Assembly (NCBI GenBank): GCA_964020085.1
Contig: OZ026603.1
Span: 32,102,658-32,166,657 of the forward strand
DNA length: 64,000 bases
Reading direction: 5' to 3'
Origin: Micromussa lordhowensis
Lineage: Eukaryota; Cnidaria; Anthozoa; Scleractinia; Lobophylliidae
This document shows positions 12,373 to 25,400 of this stretch, piece by piece (the stretch's first letter is position 1; every line of letters begins with the position of its first letter). The position numbers and the translations under genes are program-made. The notes below the pieces were generated by a model, which saw only the letters and a list, made by a program, of their open reading frames with translations, was not told where the DNA came from and did no database searches.

Positions 12373-14850
12373 CGTTTCCTTTCACATACGTGATGAAGAA
12401 GAAAAGGCTTCACTTCTATTGCAGAGCCGTCTTGTCTAGCCAAGACAGAGACGAAAAGAGTTTTGGCGATCGTTTTCCATGGGAGTACTGTGGGGAGCAC
12501 ACTTAAACATCATGGGAGAGGGGACGGGTGGCAACTTTGTAAAAAAAATATATATATACATGCCGCAAATGTATCTTGTCGATATGCGTGAGAAGATGAC
12601 CAATATAAGATCTAAATTGTTTCTAAATTTTTAAATATAAATTTGATTTAAAACCAGTGGGAAATTCTTTTTTTCCTGAGAGCTTTAACTAACTTCTTTT
12701 CGGCTGGGTGTCATGGGGGTGTCTCATTGTCCTCGGTCGGAAATCTTGATTGTGAGTGATTGTGATGGATGGGGAGGGTAAGGCTTTAGAAGAAGTGTTC
12801 ATGTTTTCAAGCAATCATCCCCTGCAATCTGAAAACTTCCGTAAGAAAAACCTTCCCTTCAATACAAAGCGTGATTTAGTCTTGTAAATGAGCTTGTTTG
12901 GTTGGAAAAGGGATCTATCTTTGTCAGTTTTGGGAAGTAAATATTGCGTGGAAATTACTCCACCCCCCTGTTTTTGTATTCCTTTGTGATCCCGCCGACG
13001 TCCCGTGATAGGTCTACCGACGGTGTTTTGCAAAGATGGCGCCCGAGGACATTTGATAGCAGCGCAAACAAAAGCGAAACAGGATTTTATCTAATTCTTG
13101 TTGACTTACAGGTACACCGAAAATATGACGAAAATGAAAGATGCTTCTCAGCGATAAGCAGCTTCGAAAGTATCGGAACAGACAGGCATAAATACTCTGC
13201 TAATTGGAGGTAATAGTTTCTCGATTTGTATCCTTTCAGTTCTGGACAGAGCGCCTAAATTTCTCTTTCCTCTGTGTGGCGTATATATTGAAGTTTCTAA
13301 GTTTCAAGTACTTCACTACGGAACGTAAATGTGCCTTACGCATAAATATTAGATCAGTTGTAGACAAAGCTTTAGTATTTGTCCGTTCGGCTTCCCTTTC
13401 AAGGCCACGCTTTGTGCCCCGAGGTCAATTACCCATTCTTCGAAAGGCGCCAGTTGTACTATGCATAAAATTTATTCGCCTATATTTCGACCGACTCTGG
13501 CGGCACACGTGCTTAGGAAATTACTTCGTAATTGCTAGTGCAGCCAGTTCCTCTTCTCTGTCGCATACCTTGAGGGAAGAAGGAAAGATGCTTTTCTTGA
13601 TTATTCAAAAAATTCAGTGCTCTCCATCTGCCTCGCGCCGTCAACGCGACTGAAAACTGATGTGCAAAATATTGAGTGTGATGATTTATCGCACGCTGGA
13701 TGGGAAATTTCGCACGAGAGATCGGTCGCGTTTAATTGGTTCTCTGTTTTGCCGTGAATTGATGCGTAACACTTTGCACTCCGTTCTGGTTGTTTAAAAG
13801 CAATTCATTGCTAATGAGTTCCAAATTTATTTAAAGGGAATTTATCGTCCAAATGTGCTAAAATTGAGTAAAATTGTTTGGTTAAGAAAGTCCACCGAAC
13901 ACTTAACTTTTTGCGAAAGCGTGGATTGGCAAGAGATAACTCGAGTGAAAATTGCCATTAGACCATTTGTGGGTTTAATTTATTTCTCGAGATCTGTACT
14001 TGACCCCTTAAACAATAGCAGTGTTAGAGCTGTGGTTTTCGAACCTTTTTTGTTGCCAGCTATTTTCGCAAATATAAGGTCGTCAAGATGTAATGGCTCG
14101 TACGTGACAATTTGTAACAGTAGAATATTGGCAGATGGATTATTGAGAGACTTTTGTAGATTTAAGTTATCAGGAAAGAGCCTTCCTGTCTAAGGGTGAG
14201 AGACGGTCAGTCTTGGATACGAACCTACTTGTCCCATCAAGTCAACATTTCTGCACGTTCTATTTTGATCTCCGCTGTCGTGTACGAGTTTTATTTTCAT
14301 CTTGAATAAGAAGCGTGTAAAAATGAGATATTAGGTTTTATACACGTGGACAATATATATAATATGTATGTATTCTTTAGACTTGTTTTGTTACAGACAT
14401 CATTAGGGGAGATTTTGCGTAACACCATCGTTTTGGCATCAGAACGGAAGTATGAGAATGACAAGTGCTTGTTAATAGATCACGCTTCCAAGCTAAGCCG
14501 GGTCATGCATTCGACTGTGGTGCTATGCTCTCAGAGATTGAGAGTTACTCAAGAATCAAACCTAAAATTAATATTTACTGGTCATAAAAAGAATGTCTTC
14601 TATTCAATAGGTTCTGTCTTCTGACAAAAATATTTTTTTAAAAGAAAACTAATTCACAATTAAAATACAAGGAGAAAAATTAATGTTATTTTTAATTAGG
14701 TCAGCTGTGTTCTTTTAGCACTGTACGCCATGTAGTTCAAATCAAAATAGAATTAAAGTGAACTTTAATTCAGATTTACAAGGTTTTATGATTTCGTAAA
14801 TTTTCACCAGACTGTCCGATCCGAGCACTGACTGTTAAGATTGATGCGTT
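12373..14850. other. Divergent upstream region between ASB and SUPT20H
   Basis: Holds the ASB promoter side (to about 13.0 kb), a locally GC-richer tract near 12.95-13.7 kb, and several plus-strand frames of 70-150 codons. The frame at 14394-14580 follows a reasonable acceptor (TTGTTACAG), but its product is unrecognised. No domain can be named. This is the likely site of untranslated first exons of SUPT20H. Confidence 0.4.
13031..13043 (+). promoter_or_regulatory. YY1-like start-site motif, possible SUPT20H transcription start
   Basis: CAAAGATGGCGCC resembles the AAGATGGCGGC motif that often overlaps transcription starts of housekeeping genes. It lies on the plus strand, 660 bp from the divergent ASB start, in a locally more GC-rich stretch. 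The ATG here opens only a 6-codon frame (ending TGATAG), so it would be an upstream ORF in an untranslated leader. A possible donor (CAG|GTACAC) follows at about 13111. Assigning this to SUPT20H is inference. Confidence 0.3.
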
Positions 14851-14862
14851 AAAGGTTGTTAT

Positions 14863-15026
14863 TAGCCTGCAAAAACAGCCATCCTTCTTTGTTCCTGAAA
14901 AACCCTTTTTAGGGAATTGCAATAAAATATGTATGTATGTATGTATGTATGTTCCCAGCCTGAGTAGCATTCTGTGAAAGGCCACTCGGGCCGGGAGTGA
15001 AGAAGGATGGCTGTTTTTGCAGGCTA
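14863..15026. mobile_element. 164 bp miniature TIR element with 9 bp target duplication
   Basis: Terminal inverted repeats of 27 bp (starting TAGCCTGCAAAAACAG) occupy 14863-14889 and 15000-15026. The flanks are an exact 9 bp direct repeat, GGTTGTTAT (14854-14862 and 15027-15035). A tetranucleotide microsatellite lies inside. A 9 bp duplication is typical of Mutator-like transposons; the assignment is inference. Confidence 0.88.
14930..14952. repeat. (GTAT)n microsatellite
   Basis: About five and a half GTAT units, within the 164 bp miniature element. Confidence 0.9.
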
Positions 15027-15035
15027 GGTTGTTAT

Positions 15036-16005
15036 GCACAATTAGGTGCTGCCACCAATTTGTCCCAGACAAACCTAAATGTATTCATAAAATATTTTAA
15101 TTACTGCAAAGTTGCTGGAGGAATCTGAATCATGCTGGAAAAGTTAAGCTCATATTCAACATCACAGATAATAATCAGTATTCACTACTTGTGGGTTAGT
15201 CTGTATTTCTTATGCGCCAGAGCAGTATCTAGCCTGGGGTTTATGGCAGCTGTCATTGGCATTTTGGCGGCATATACAGGAAGTGTGCTATAAGTATAAC
15301 TTAATTAACCTTAGGCTGACTTGTGTGGAGGCTTAATGGGGCTTTTAGTAAATAACACATTTTGACAGAAACTAAATAATACTGCAGTCTATTGAGTAAT
15401 TACTGAATTATCAATTGTCTGATTAATATGTTTTTAGTACACAATTTGCCATCAGAAACAGTTTCTTAAAAGTGTGTTTGTTTTTTACACTCCCTTCAAG
15501 TTGTTAGTTCTTTTTTTAGAACGAGATATTTGTTTACAAACAAATCCATTACTTTCAATGTGGTAAAGATTTAAAAGTTGGAAAAAAGCAGTGATCTAAT
15601 GATCAGAATTTTGGAGAATTTTGGCAGTGAAGGTCAATGAAACAACTTGCACCAAACACTATGCACCAGAAAGGAAAGTGAAATATTTTCCAGCTTCCCT
15701 CTTTTGTAACTCGGTGAATAGCATGTACGGTAAGCATTTTATCACATGGTGCACTCTTTTGAGCATTAGCGGGTTCCAAGTTTCAAAAATGGTTTGTTCC
15801 TGGTCATTAATACTAAAACGATGTCAACTGTTAAGCCTGATTCACACTAGCCATATAACGACATACCAGCATAAACATAACAACATCAGAAGAACATTCT
15901 GTTACTGTATTTTGTTTTCAGTGTGAACTTTCTGACATAATAGCAACATAACAGTATAACAACAACACAAGGAAAACAAGGATCTTTATGTTGATGTTCA
16001 CATTA
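15036..16005. other. No gene seen
   Basis: Non-coding. The longest frame, 101 codons on the plus strand at 15621, has no recognisable features. Confidence 0.45.
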
Positions 16006-16009
16006 CCTA

Positions 16010-16645
16010 CTTTTTTTATTTTATTTATTTTTTAAATAACAGTTACTTACAACAAAGCACAATACATTACATTACTAACAGACTTCTACAGAACTACTTA
16101 GCATATGTGTATTCAGTAAGCGATAGAAAAGAAAAAGTCGTTCCTACGAATTCTCAGCTAAATTATAAGATTATCCTCGTGCATGCATGGTTTCCTTTTA
16201 AAACGTTTACATTGAACTTGTTTTTATTTATTTAGTTAGTTATCTATTTATTTTGAGGTTTAGGAATCAGGAGGTAAAGAAGATAGAAAACTAGGAAATC
16301 TTTCTATTTTGGGGAGTACTTCCTTTGTTTTGCAGGACCATATGTAATATCTGGCAACAAGGAAGTAAAAGTACTGCTTTGTGTTGGATAGGGTGTCCGA
16401 CCTCAGGCCAATCATTAAATCGGGAGTGAAAATGTTGGATTTTAGTTTTATTTGTTTCTCGGCCAACCATTTCATAAAGCCCTGCCAAAAACAAGACGTC
16501 TTGCTACACGACCAAAATAAATGAAAAAGGGACTCCTTTTCAGTTGTACAAAATGTATAAATATCATTATGTCTAATGCCTATTTTATTTAGATAATTGT
16601 TCGTTTGTAAACGCCTGTGAAGTAGCACATTACCGGTACCTACTT
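16010..16645 (-). mobile_element. Truncated LINE (non-LTR retrotransposon) 3' fragment
   Basis: The minus-strand frame 16628-16260 reads HRRLQTNNYLNKIGIRHND, then a Cys/His zinc-knuckle-like pattern (FCTTEKESLFHLFWSC) and WQGFMKWL. This is the zf-RVT region that follows reverse transcriptase in many LINE ORF2 proteins. The frame ends PPDS and is followed by an A/T-rich tail (about 16010-16080 on the plus strand). The reverse transcriptase itself is missing, so this is a 5'-truncated dead copy. Confidence 0.7.
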
Positions 16646-16886
16646 AAGTGATTACCTCATTATGTCATTTATGTTGTTATGCTGCTACGGTGAACCAGGT
16701 CTTACTGAGCAAGCTTATGTCAACCCATCTGGTTTGACACATGACTGGTCGACTGTGTGTTACTTTACACTGTAGTAGCGCCTATATGGTACTGGTATGA
16801 TAAAAATAGTAGAAAACACGCACAAAAAAAAGCATTTGGGCAAATTCCAGCAGAAAAAAATGAGGAATAAGTAACAAAGAAACATT

Positions 16887-17232
16887 ATTTAAGAAATAGA
16901 AAACGTGCCGTGTTTCTATCGAGTTATAGAAACACGAGTGGAAGTTTTGGAGAATGAGAAATCCTGCGGGAACATGAGCCGCAGGCGAGTGTTTCCACAG
17001 CTTTTTTGAGTTCTCCCAAACTTTCACGAGTGTTTCTATAACTCGATAGGAACACGGAGAACATGTTTTCTATTTCTTTTAGAAAATACCGCGACAAAGA
17101 AAAAGGAAAACGACTTGTTTACTTCGATCATCAAAATGTAACTTCTCTTTGTTCACGCCATCATTACGTCAACAGCTCATGCTAGTTCTGTGTTTCTATT
17201 GAGTTATAGAAACACAGTTTTAAACCAATCAG
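16887..17232 (+). mobile_element. Triple semi-palindrome hairpin element, unit 1
   Basis: A long imperfect hairpin (about 16887-17083) has arms ending AAATAGAAAAC/GTTTTCTATTT. Each arm carries a 26 nt semi-palindrome beginning GTGTTTCTAT and ending AAACAC or GAACAC (16910-16935 and 17030-17055). A third copy lies at 17190-17215, and CCAATCAG follows after exactly 9 nt (17225-17232). The centre has GAGCCGCAGGCGAGTGTTT. It encodes no protein. The layout matches units at 46548 and 63371. Confidence 0.75.
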
Positions 17233-17249
17233 CGTGTGTATTTGCTTTG

Positions 17250-19250
17250 GGTTATTTTCTAAATTATGATAATTATGCCAATATGTCAATAATGGGTCAT
17301 AGTGAGATGACCATAATACAAACCTATTTTCCTTTCCTTGTCAATTTAATCTGGTTACTCTGCTTGCCAAAGTCTCACCACTGTCGTGAAATAATAATAA
17401 ACAGTTAGATAAGCTAAGGGATGCAAAAGAAAATGACAGTAGTGATGACTGTTGTTGCTTGTGGCGTAACCTTTGTAATCATAAAAAAGTAGAGTGCTAG
17501 GAAAAGACTAAGACTGCCAATTTTGAGACCTTTCAGTTGGATGTCTAAATGTTAATTCTGATCATTTAGGGTTTGAAGGTCTTAAAAGTTAACTAAGTAA
17601 AAGAAAATTAAGCTTTGTATTGAAAAAAGTTTCTGGATCATATTTACCATCGTGAAGTTATTTCAATGTATTTGTTTTCTATAAACATGACCTGCACAAG
17701 TCATTCATGAATATGTCCATTTTGGTTAAACCTACCAAAGTAGATCAGTTCTGAGAATGGAACTCACCGCCACCTCACATGACAAAGTCCCAAGAAAAAT
17801 AACTATAGCTCACCTGAACATAAAATAATACATTTTACATCTTCTAGGGAACATGTGTTATTTATTTGGTACATTGACATTGGGTGTGGCAGTGAGAATG
17901 AAATTTGAGTACGGTGTTGATTCAAGAATAACTCTAAAATTTTCAAAACCAAGTGTGTTGCCTCACATTTCTTTATATACTGCTGTAAATTTTCAAATGT
18001 TCGTAGTTGTGTGAATTGTGAAATATTACAATATTGTCATTTAATTAATACTTATGGGTGTTGAATAGCAAATGAGAAAAAACAATTTTTATTGCCTAGT
18101 ATTATTTATAATGGTCTGTCTTTTATTTCTTTAAAAAATTCAAACTTTGTTGCTATTAATTGTCAATTTATAAAGTAAGTTGATATATTTGTTTAAAATA
18201 ATGCAGTACATTTGCTTGTTAGTGCTTTAGTTTTGATTGTCAGAAAGAGTCAAATTGAAATAAAATATTGCAAATTTAGTTGTAAAAAATTAAAATAGGT
18301 TTTCCAAAAGCACTTTCTACTCCAGTGTACTAACCTTGTTGCACAACTTGCTGAAATACAAATTTACATTAATCATATGTTTGAATACAGCAAAAGTTTG
18401 ACAATCAGATCTTTTTTTCAGTTTTCACCTGGAATGTATTATAATAATTTTTATTGAATTTGGACTACAGCCGTTCATAGTCCACATGTATTTATTTTTT
18501 TATTTATTGACCATGTCAACAACTCAAGACTTAGAAACCATGTAATAATGTTAGGCCACAGTAATTTTTAAACCTCAAATTTTGGCCATACCGGTAAATA
18601 AGTTGTTGAATGTCTTATTTTCATAGTGTATAATGTAATTATTTAGATGGGAATTCAAATGTGGCACCCTCTTATGGGTAATATTCTAAGAACTTAGAAG
18701 CCATATTTTCTGAATAGCTAATTAGCTTACCCATTGTGACTGCAAGTCGGCAGATGTTTGAAGACTACGTTCAGTCTGAAGCTTATCATGCAGTTACCCG
18801 GTAATTATTTTTTGTTACTTTAAGTAATCATAGGTCTTCTTAGTGTTTTATATACCTAAACGTGTCTTCTGTGGTTATGATGATTCATAGTTTTCATGGT
18901 TTTGACGATTCTGAACATCTTAGAAAATACAAGCTTATATGTTAACCTTTCCTGTGGTTTATTTTGTCAAGTGAACATATATACTAAAACCATGTTTGCC
19001 AATTGATCATAATTTTTGTAATATGCAGTTCAGGTTGTTCCCTTAATTTATTGCTGTTGATGCAAATTGGTGCCTGTTTTTCACTGATTCTTTGTTTCTC
19101 AGTTTAAGATTTTGACCTGTAAACTGGAAGAGGCAATTTTACTGTCTATTAATATGAAGGCTTACTTCTAAGAGAATAAATTATTTCACAAACTTACAGC
19201 TTCAAGCAAAGGTTGTTTTCTAATCTCAGCTCAACTGTTTCAATGTATGA
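17250..19250. other. No firm feature upstream of SUPT20H
   Basis: AT-rich DNA. A 16-codon reading from ATG 18754 (MFEDYVQSEAYHAV) ends in a possible donor (CG|GTAATT) at about 18800. Its phase does not join cleanly to the protein-like frame of the next putative exon. Confidence 0.4.
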
Positions 19251-19263
19251 TGACTGTCCACAG

Positions 19264-19367
19264 GCCGACCCACAGGCCAAGTTTGACATCAGAGAAAGAC
19301 TGGGTCAGAGTGTTAGCTTGAGAGACAGTTTGAAACGTCTACACGAAGTACTAGGTTGTGGTTTCTA
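19264..19367 (+). other. Putative SUPT20H 5' untranslated exon, or terminal exon of an unknown gene
   Basis: An acceptor (TGTCCACAG) at 19263 and a strong donor (GTAAGT) at 19368 bound 104 nt. The donor is only 50 nt before the acceptor of the first SUPT20H coding exon. All three frames close at or just after this exon, which fits an untranslated leader. One frame, however, reads 34 codons beginning ADPQAKFDIRERLG and ending HEVLGCGF with TAG overlapping the donor, which looks protein-like. I do not recognise it. Confidence 0.3.
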
Positions 19368-19420
19368 GTAAGTTGGGAAAAAAACTCTAAAATATTATCT
19401 TATTTCTGTTCCTGTAGATA

Positions 19421-22400
19421 ATGATTGGACTGAATTTTGAGAGTTGCAAGCCTCAGGTTAGTTTTGTTAGACTTTAGGAGAAGCTATGTATTTACATTTT
19501 ATTAAAAATTGTGCTTTTGTTCAGGACACATTGTGGGATTAAAAGTTATATTTGATCAAATAGAGAGGACAGCAACATCCCCTTCCCTGGGTATGCATTG
19601 GGGATTTGACAATTTTTTTGTCTCAGGGGAGGAGGGAATTTGATGTCAGTAGTAACTACTGGTAGGGGGAATATTTGGCTCATCCTCAGTGTAAAAACCT
19701 GCAACACTCACCAGTGATGTAAAACAAAGAAGACAGCACCGTAACTAACCATAACAATAGCTACAAAACAGGTTCTTAATACACCGAGGTAAACCCAAAT
19801 ATTCGGCTTCAAATCAATGTCATGGTCAAGTTAGAAGCTATCATGAGACAGCACTTTGTACACTTTGTTCTTTTTGTGTTATGGCTTAAAAAGAACAGCC
19901 TTCAAAACTAGCGTTTTGCTATATCTCGCTTTGTGCCCAACTGGCAAACATTCTGTGCTCCCTTAATTATAAATTTCTGGTCACATAATATGTGCTCTGA
20001 TTGGCTATGAAGTCATTTTGTGTGACCTGATATTGTCACGATTATTTTGAATCATGTAAGTATTTTGTTGGTTTTATTGAAGAAAAGAAAATACTCGCTG
20101 ACCTATTTTCATAGCCTCATGTGAACACCTGAGCAAGTCTGGGAGAATAGCAGATTTCCACGATATCATCATTTGACTACAACCACCAGAATTCCTTTCG
20201 TTTTTTCTTTAATATTTAGGGGTTGAATAAACAATTGCCTTGATCAATGTAAGAAACAGAAAAAGTGAAGGATTCTGGTGGTTGTAGTCAAATGATGCCA
20301 TCATGCAAATCGCCTATTCAAAAACACTTAATGTGAACCTTTGATGTTGCTGATATAAACTTTGGAATTTCTTTAAACTCGCTCTTGTGGTTGTATCTGG
20401 TTATATTCTGCAGGCATAGGTGCCACTGTATTTCAACACATAAATGTTGCACCCTTTGATTTTACAGGAGGTGATCAACTCAGCTTGTCGTAGAGTGTTA
20501 AAAAGAAAGAGGCCAAGCTCTGGCAAATGGTATGACTGACGTACATTGTAAGGCATTTTAAAATTTTGTCCGGTGACAAACAATTTTATTTAGAACATTA
20601 TGATGTTATGTTGTATGGATAGCTATTTATTTGGTAGATACTGTTACGCAACCAGGGCCTGCTGAATTAGTTTAACATGGGCTGAGATAAAAAAGTTGGT
20701 GATTATTAATAACACTGCCTGTCAACTATCACATTTCTGGCAAACGCAACTACATCAGTGCAAACATTTTGCACTGTATTCTCCATCTAATTTCCTGGTT
20801 AATTTTCAGTGTTGTTGTAAAAAGATGTTGTTGTAGGAAATTGTGAAAATCCATACCTTGGATGGTTCTGATGATGGCAAACAGCCAAAAACATTTGGTT
20901 CAAACATTTTTATTTTTAACCATTCCTTAACCTTTTAGCCTTGTATATAGCATATATTTTACTAAGTAAACATTATGGACGAGTTGCTTACTGTTAAGTG
21001 GGGGGGGGAGGGGGGTAAACGTGAAGGCTGTTTTGACGTCGCTTAACACAGCCTTTCTGCCAATATCTCGGTCACGTTTCAAGCGACACTAAATCCCTCT
21101 GCTTATCTCATTAACCACTGTTTGGCGGTTTTGTGTAAATTTTTTGGGTGATTTTTGGGGCATTTTGGGAAAGAGATATTTTTCCTCAAAGGATAGGTTA
21201 AATTGAGGAAAATATGAAATGTTGAAGATTTGATGGATTTGGAAAATTGAAATTTGAGGTGAAGAATTAGTAGACGGATACCAAACAGTCCCCTAGCAAC
21301 CTGGGGCTCTCTTTTGCGGGAGTCAACTGTCTGTTAGTGTTTTCAACCCATCTTAATCCTAACAATTTCCTTTTTTATATCACTTCAAATTTCACGCCTA
21401 TTCATGTTTACCCCCGCCTTAACTAACTTAAAATTGTCTTTAATTCTTCCACAAAACATACCCACTCTTTTTTCATTATTGGCATGTGAGACCCATTCTC
21501 AAGTAGCTGGCACTTTGAATGTTTTTATTGTTAAAGCATGCTTAGCTGAGCTTGTTTGTTTTAATTACTAGGCAGTCCTTGGAAGATCGTCTTCTGGATT
21601 GTTACATAGAATCATGTGAAGGAGCTCCTAAAGACAAGGTGTGTTTAAGTCTTTCCTTTGTTTGACACCAGTCATCCGTAATACATTGTAATACCAACGA
21701 CAAGAGGCTAGTATATTAATTAAAAAGAAATCCAAGAATGCAACAAAAAAACAGTGCTGTTTTTATAAATACATACACAATGAGTGGCTACTAATAGTGG
21801 GTTAAATAAAGTTAAGTAGTGTTTATAGTGCTAGGATCATAGCTCAGGGCAGTTTAGTAACAGTGTGTGCTTGTTGTCAGAAGTTCAACTACAGCTGCTG
21901 TAGCAGTCCATCTACCATTACTGCTTGATATATATAAATTGTAGCAGTGACTGATTATTTATCTAGGTGGATTTTTTTGTGTTCTTGTTTATCCTTGTGT
22001 ATTACTTCATGACCTTGTACTCAGCTAAGTTGTATTTTCCACTGGCTGAGGAACGAAATAAGTGGAAAATGTTTTTTCACACATCTCTGGGTCCTGGGCC
22101 CAAGGGTTTGTTGTTTGGGTCACATGCTCAGTGTTGTTTGTCAGTTGCTGTTTTGCTGTCCGCCATTGCTGACGTATCTTTTTGAGCCCCAGTTCCCACC
22201 CAACCTTTCGTTTGAGTTGATAACATACACTCTGCTGGTTAGATATTCTTGATTAAGACTGTCAGCATAGAGTCTTACTAAGCTTATAACTGTTGTTTAA
22301 TATTACTGTATTTTGCCTATATTACGTATAATGTATTGTTTGAGGGATAAAAGAATCAGTTGGCGGCGGTCAGCTTGAGTATGGCTCCCAGAGGTGGTGG

Positions 22401-25400
22401 GAAACATGATTTTGTTGTGAGAGAAAAATGTTTTTCAAAGCAGTTAGTTGTTGGAAAAGTGGAAACCTTCCTATGTAATCTCCAAGATGCCGCTAATATC
22501 CCATATCCTGATTTCATTAATTATAAAGCCAAAAGTCTTCATCTTATTCAATTAACAAGTATTGGTAATACAAACAGGTGATCTAAGCTAGGCAAGTCAT
22601 CCGTCTAGGAAAATAGTTGTCTATTTGCAGACAAATTAAGTAAAGACATAGTCCTCAATGCTGTATAATATATTGATTATTAACAAAACACGAGGTCAAG
22701 GTGCTGGGATATCAGACAAATGTTTTGTGTGTTTATGGAATGAGAATTAAGCAGAGTTCAAATAAACAGGTGGAAAGACAATAAATCCAATATTCTTGAT
22801 CCTGCATGAACAAGCTGAGTCAATAAAATTAATGATTTACTGCAATCCAAAACTGACGTAAGACATTTTGTTAGCAAAAACATCTGGATTCAGTAAACAA
22901 CATTGTGGAATTTTCTGTTAGTAACAGCATTGATTATTAAGTAAACAAATGTAATACATATTCATAACAATAATCATTATAACCAGCTAAATTATATAAC
23001 AAACAAATTCTTGGCACTCAAGTCAACTAGATATTACAAATTGAGTCTCGACACTTCTTATTCAGACACTAGAGTCAGGTATCTTCATTTTTTTATGACT
23101 TTTAATTTCCCATTTTAATTGTTGCTTGTGATGCTAATTGCCTTTGAATTTTCCCTCACAGCGTTTCTGTCATGGAGTGCAGTTATTGGAGAAAGTTGTT
23201 CTTCAAGACAATCTTTCAACGCTTGTTGTAAAATTGTACTCTAGAAATGAGGGCTACTCATTGATGCTTAAAGACAAGAATGGTGCAGGTAAAGCAATAC
23301 AAGCAATCAGTCTTGTGATAACAATTTTTAATAAACCAGGAATGAAAACAAAGGAAAACAGATTTATACATGGTGGTGACTTTTTTGTTTTGGTAAAGTC
23401 ATTACAAAATCACACCCACTGAAACACGTTGGCCGAAAAAGTGGGGTACCCAAGATATTTTGTGTGCCTTTAAAGATTTGCTGCCATTTTCGGTTCCCTT
23501 TGACTTGAAAACTTGAACTGCCAAAAAGGGAGTTAAATAATTCTCCCTCTCAGTCCGTCGAGACAGTAGGGCAATAATTGTCACAATACTAATTATTAGT
23601 ATTGTGACAAAGTGTAAAAATGTTCTTATTTTCGATCAGTGCTAACTGTGAAGAAAACAAAGATCGCTTATGCAAAACTATGCGAAAAATATTTCACTAC
23701 AGAAGACACAAAAAGTGACCACACTGCGCATGGTATTAAACACAAGCTGTGTGGAAATAAACTGAAGCCGTGTCTAAATATGCACAGTCCTGAGAGAAAT
23801 TAAAAAAGCTGTTCTTGTTTTGATGTTCGCATAAAGAGTGAAGCGAGAATGTTGGATTTTTTCTGCGCTGGCCATCATTTAGAAAATGAAAAGAAAAGCT
23901 ATCACTTTTGTTTGCTGGCGCCATTTTGCCAACTCTTGTTGGATCTCCCTGGATTTTTATTTGAGATGCTAGTAGTATTGCATTTTGTTTTTCCTCCTTT
24001 GCATTGTGAATGCTATGAATGTAAATTTATCACTTTGAACGAGAAATCACAAAAGCTAAAATGATCGGGAATCAATTGAATTTTGTTTTGATGTTGGCTG
24101 TTAGGATCGTGCCACTGAACATGGCTGTTGTGTTCGTTGTTCCCAGCATGTCGAATATCTTTAGGGTTTCGCTATTGTGCAACCGTAAATAAGAGTAAAC
24201 TCTGCTTTTGGCTGTGCAAAAAGCGGTGCTAGGCAGATCAGTGAAGCTTTTTCATCTTTCCCTTTCGATCGTTTTTAAACATGTTGTATTGTATAAGTTA
24301 CGCTGAATTGAAGATGGCTTTGCTAATTACATCTATTGTTACACAATGAATAGATTGAGGCTTCTCAAGCAAATCTCAGGAACAATTGTTTTGACATTGA
24401 TATACACTCGGGATTTTAATGATTGACATCTCTTAGCATCTCTGCATCTAGTTACGCATGCCCTATTAACTTTTTTGGAACCTAATTTGCATGTTCGATC
24501 AATGTGTTCCAATGGGCGCAATTCCGTAACGGAAAGATGGACTTCAGTGTCCCTTGCATTTTTGTAACTTTGTTTTATTTTCATTTGAGCTAGCAAATTT
24601 GATCAGTAATTATATATCACTCACATACTAGCCATTATTTTGCGATATAATTTTTACATTGTTCCGTTTAGACTTTCAAATTTCCTGTTCTCCATGATTG
24701 TTACAGAGTGTTTCTCTTGCTTGCTTGCTAGCAAGCTGAATCAAAAAAGAAAGTGTACTTACAGGGTGGACCATTTGACCATACCCTGGAAGCATACCTT
24801 AACAAGAAAATTCATGCACACCACCACTGCTGAAAAAACAAATTCACAATGTTCTTTATGTTACACAGTTAAAAAAATATCATGCTGACACATCTTGAGA
24901 AACAATTTTTGCAAATGCATGAAAGATTCATAAAGAACTCCCACATCCCATCCCCCTCCCCTCCAAAGACAAATGGTCCACCCATTATCAGGTTCAGGGC
25001 CTAACAAGGCAACTTTGTTTTGGTTGTGGGGGGGAGGGACAACTCAGCAGGCACCTTAAGAGCCAAAAGATATGAAATAGCCACAAAGAAACGTGGGACA
25101 ACAACAATGACATAACTAATAACTTCAGACATACATATTTACTGGAAACAAGGGTCAGATTGTTTTCGGACTGTCAGATTGTTTCCGGACACCATTTTTT
25201 TTGGTGTATTAAACAAATTGCATGTCTTTTTTGTTTAATAAGCAATTTTGACACATCAAGTTTGATTATTAAACTAAAAAGTCGTTATTTTTGGCTTATT
25301 AAGCAAGAAAGGTTGCTTATTAAGCAAGAAAGGTGGCACTTCATGTTTATTAAACATGTGACTTTCGCTTAATAAGCAAGAATGGCAGGTATTCTTGCTT

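Noticed and set aside
25160..25372. Identical 70-codon frames in both foldback arms as a conserved small protein
   Set aside because: They are identical only because the arms are inverted copies; the frame runs through the TTAATAA palindrome array and shows no domain.
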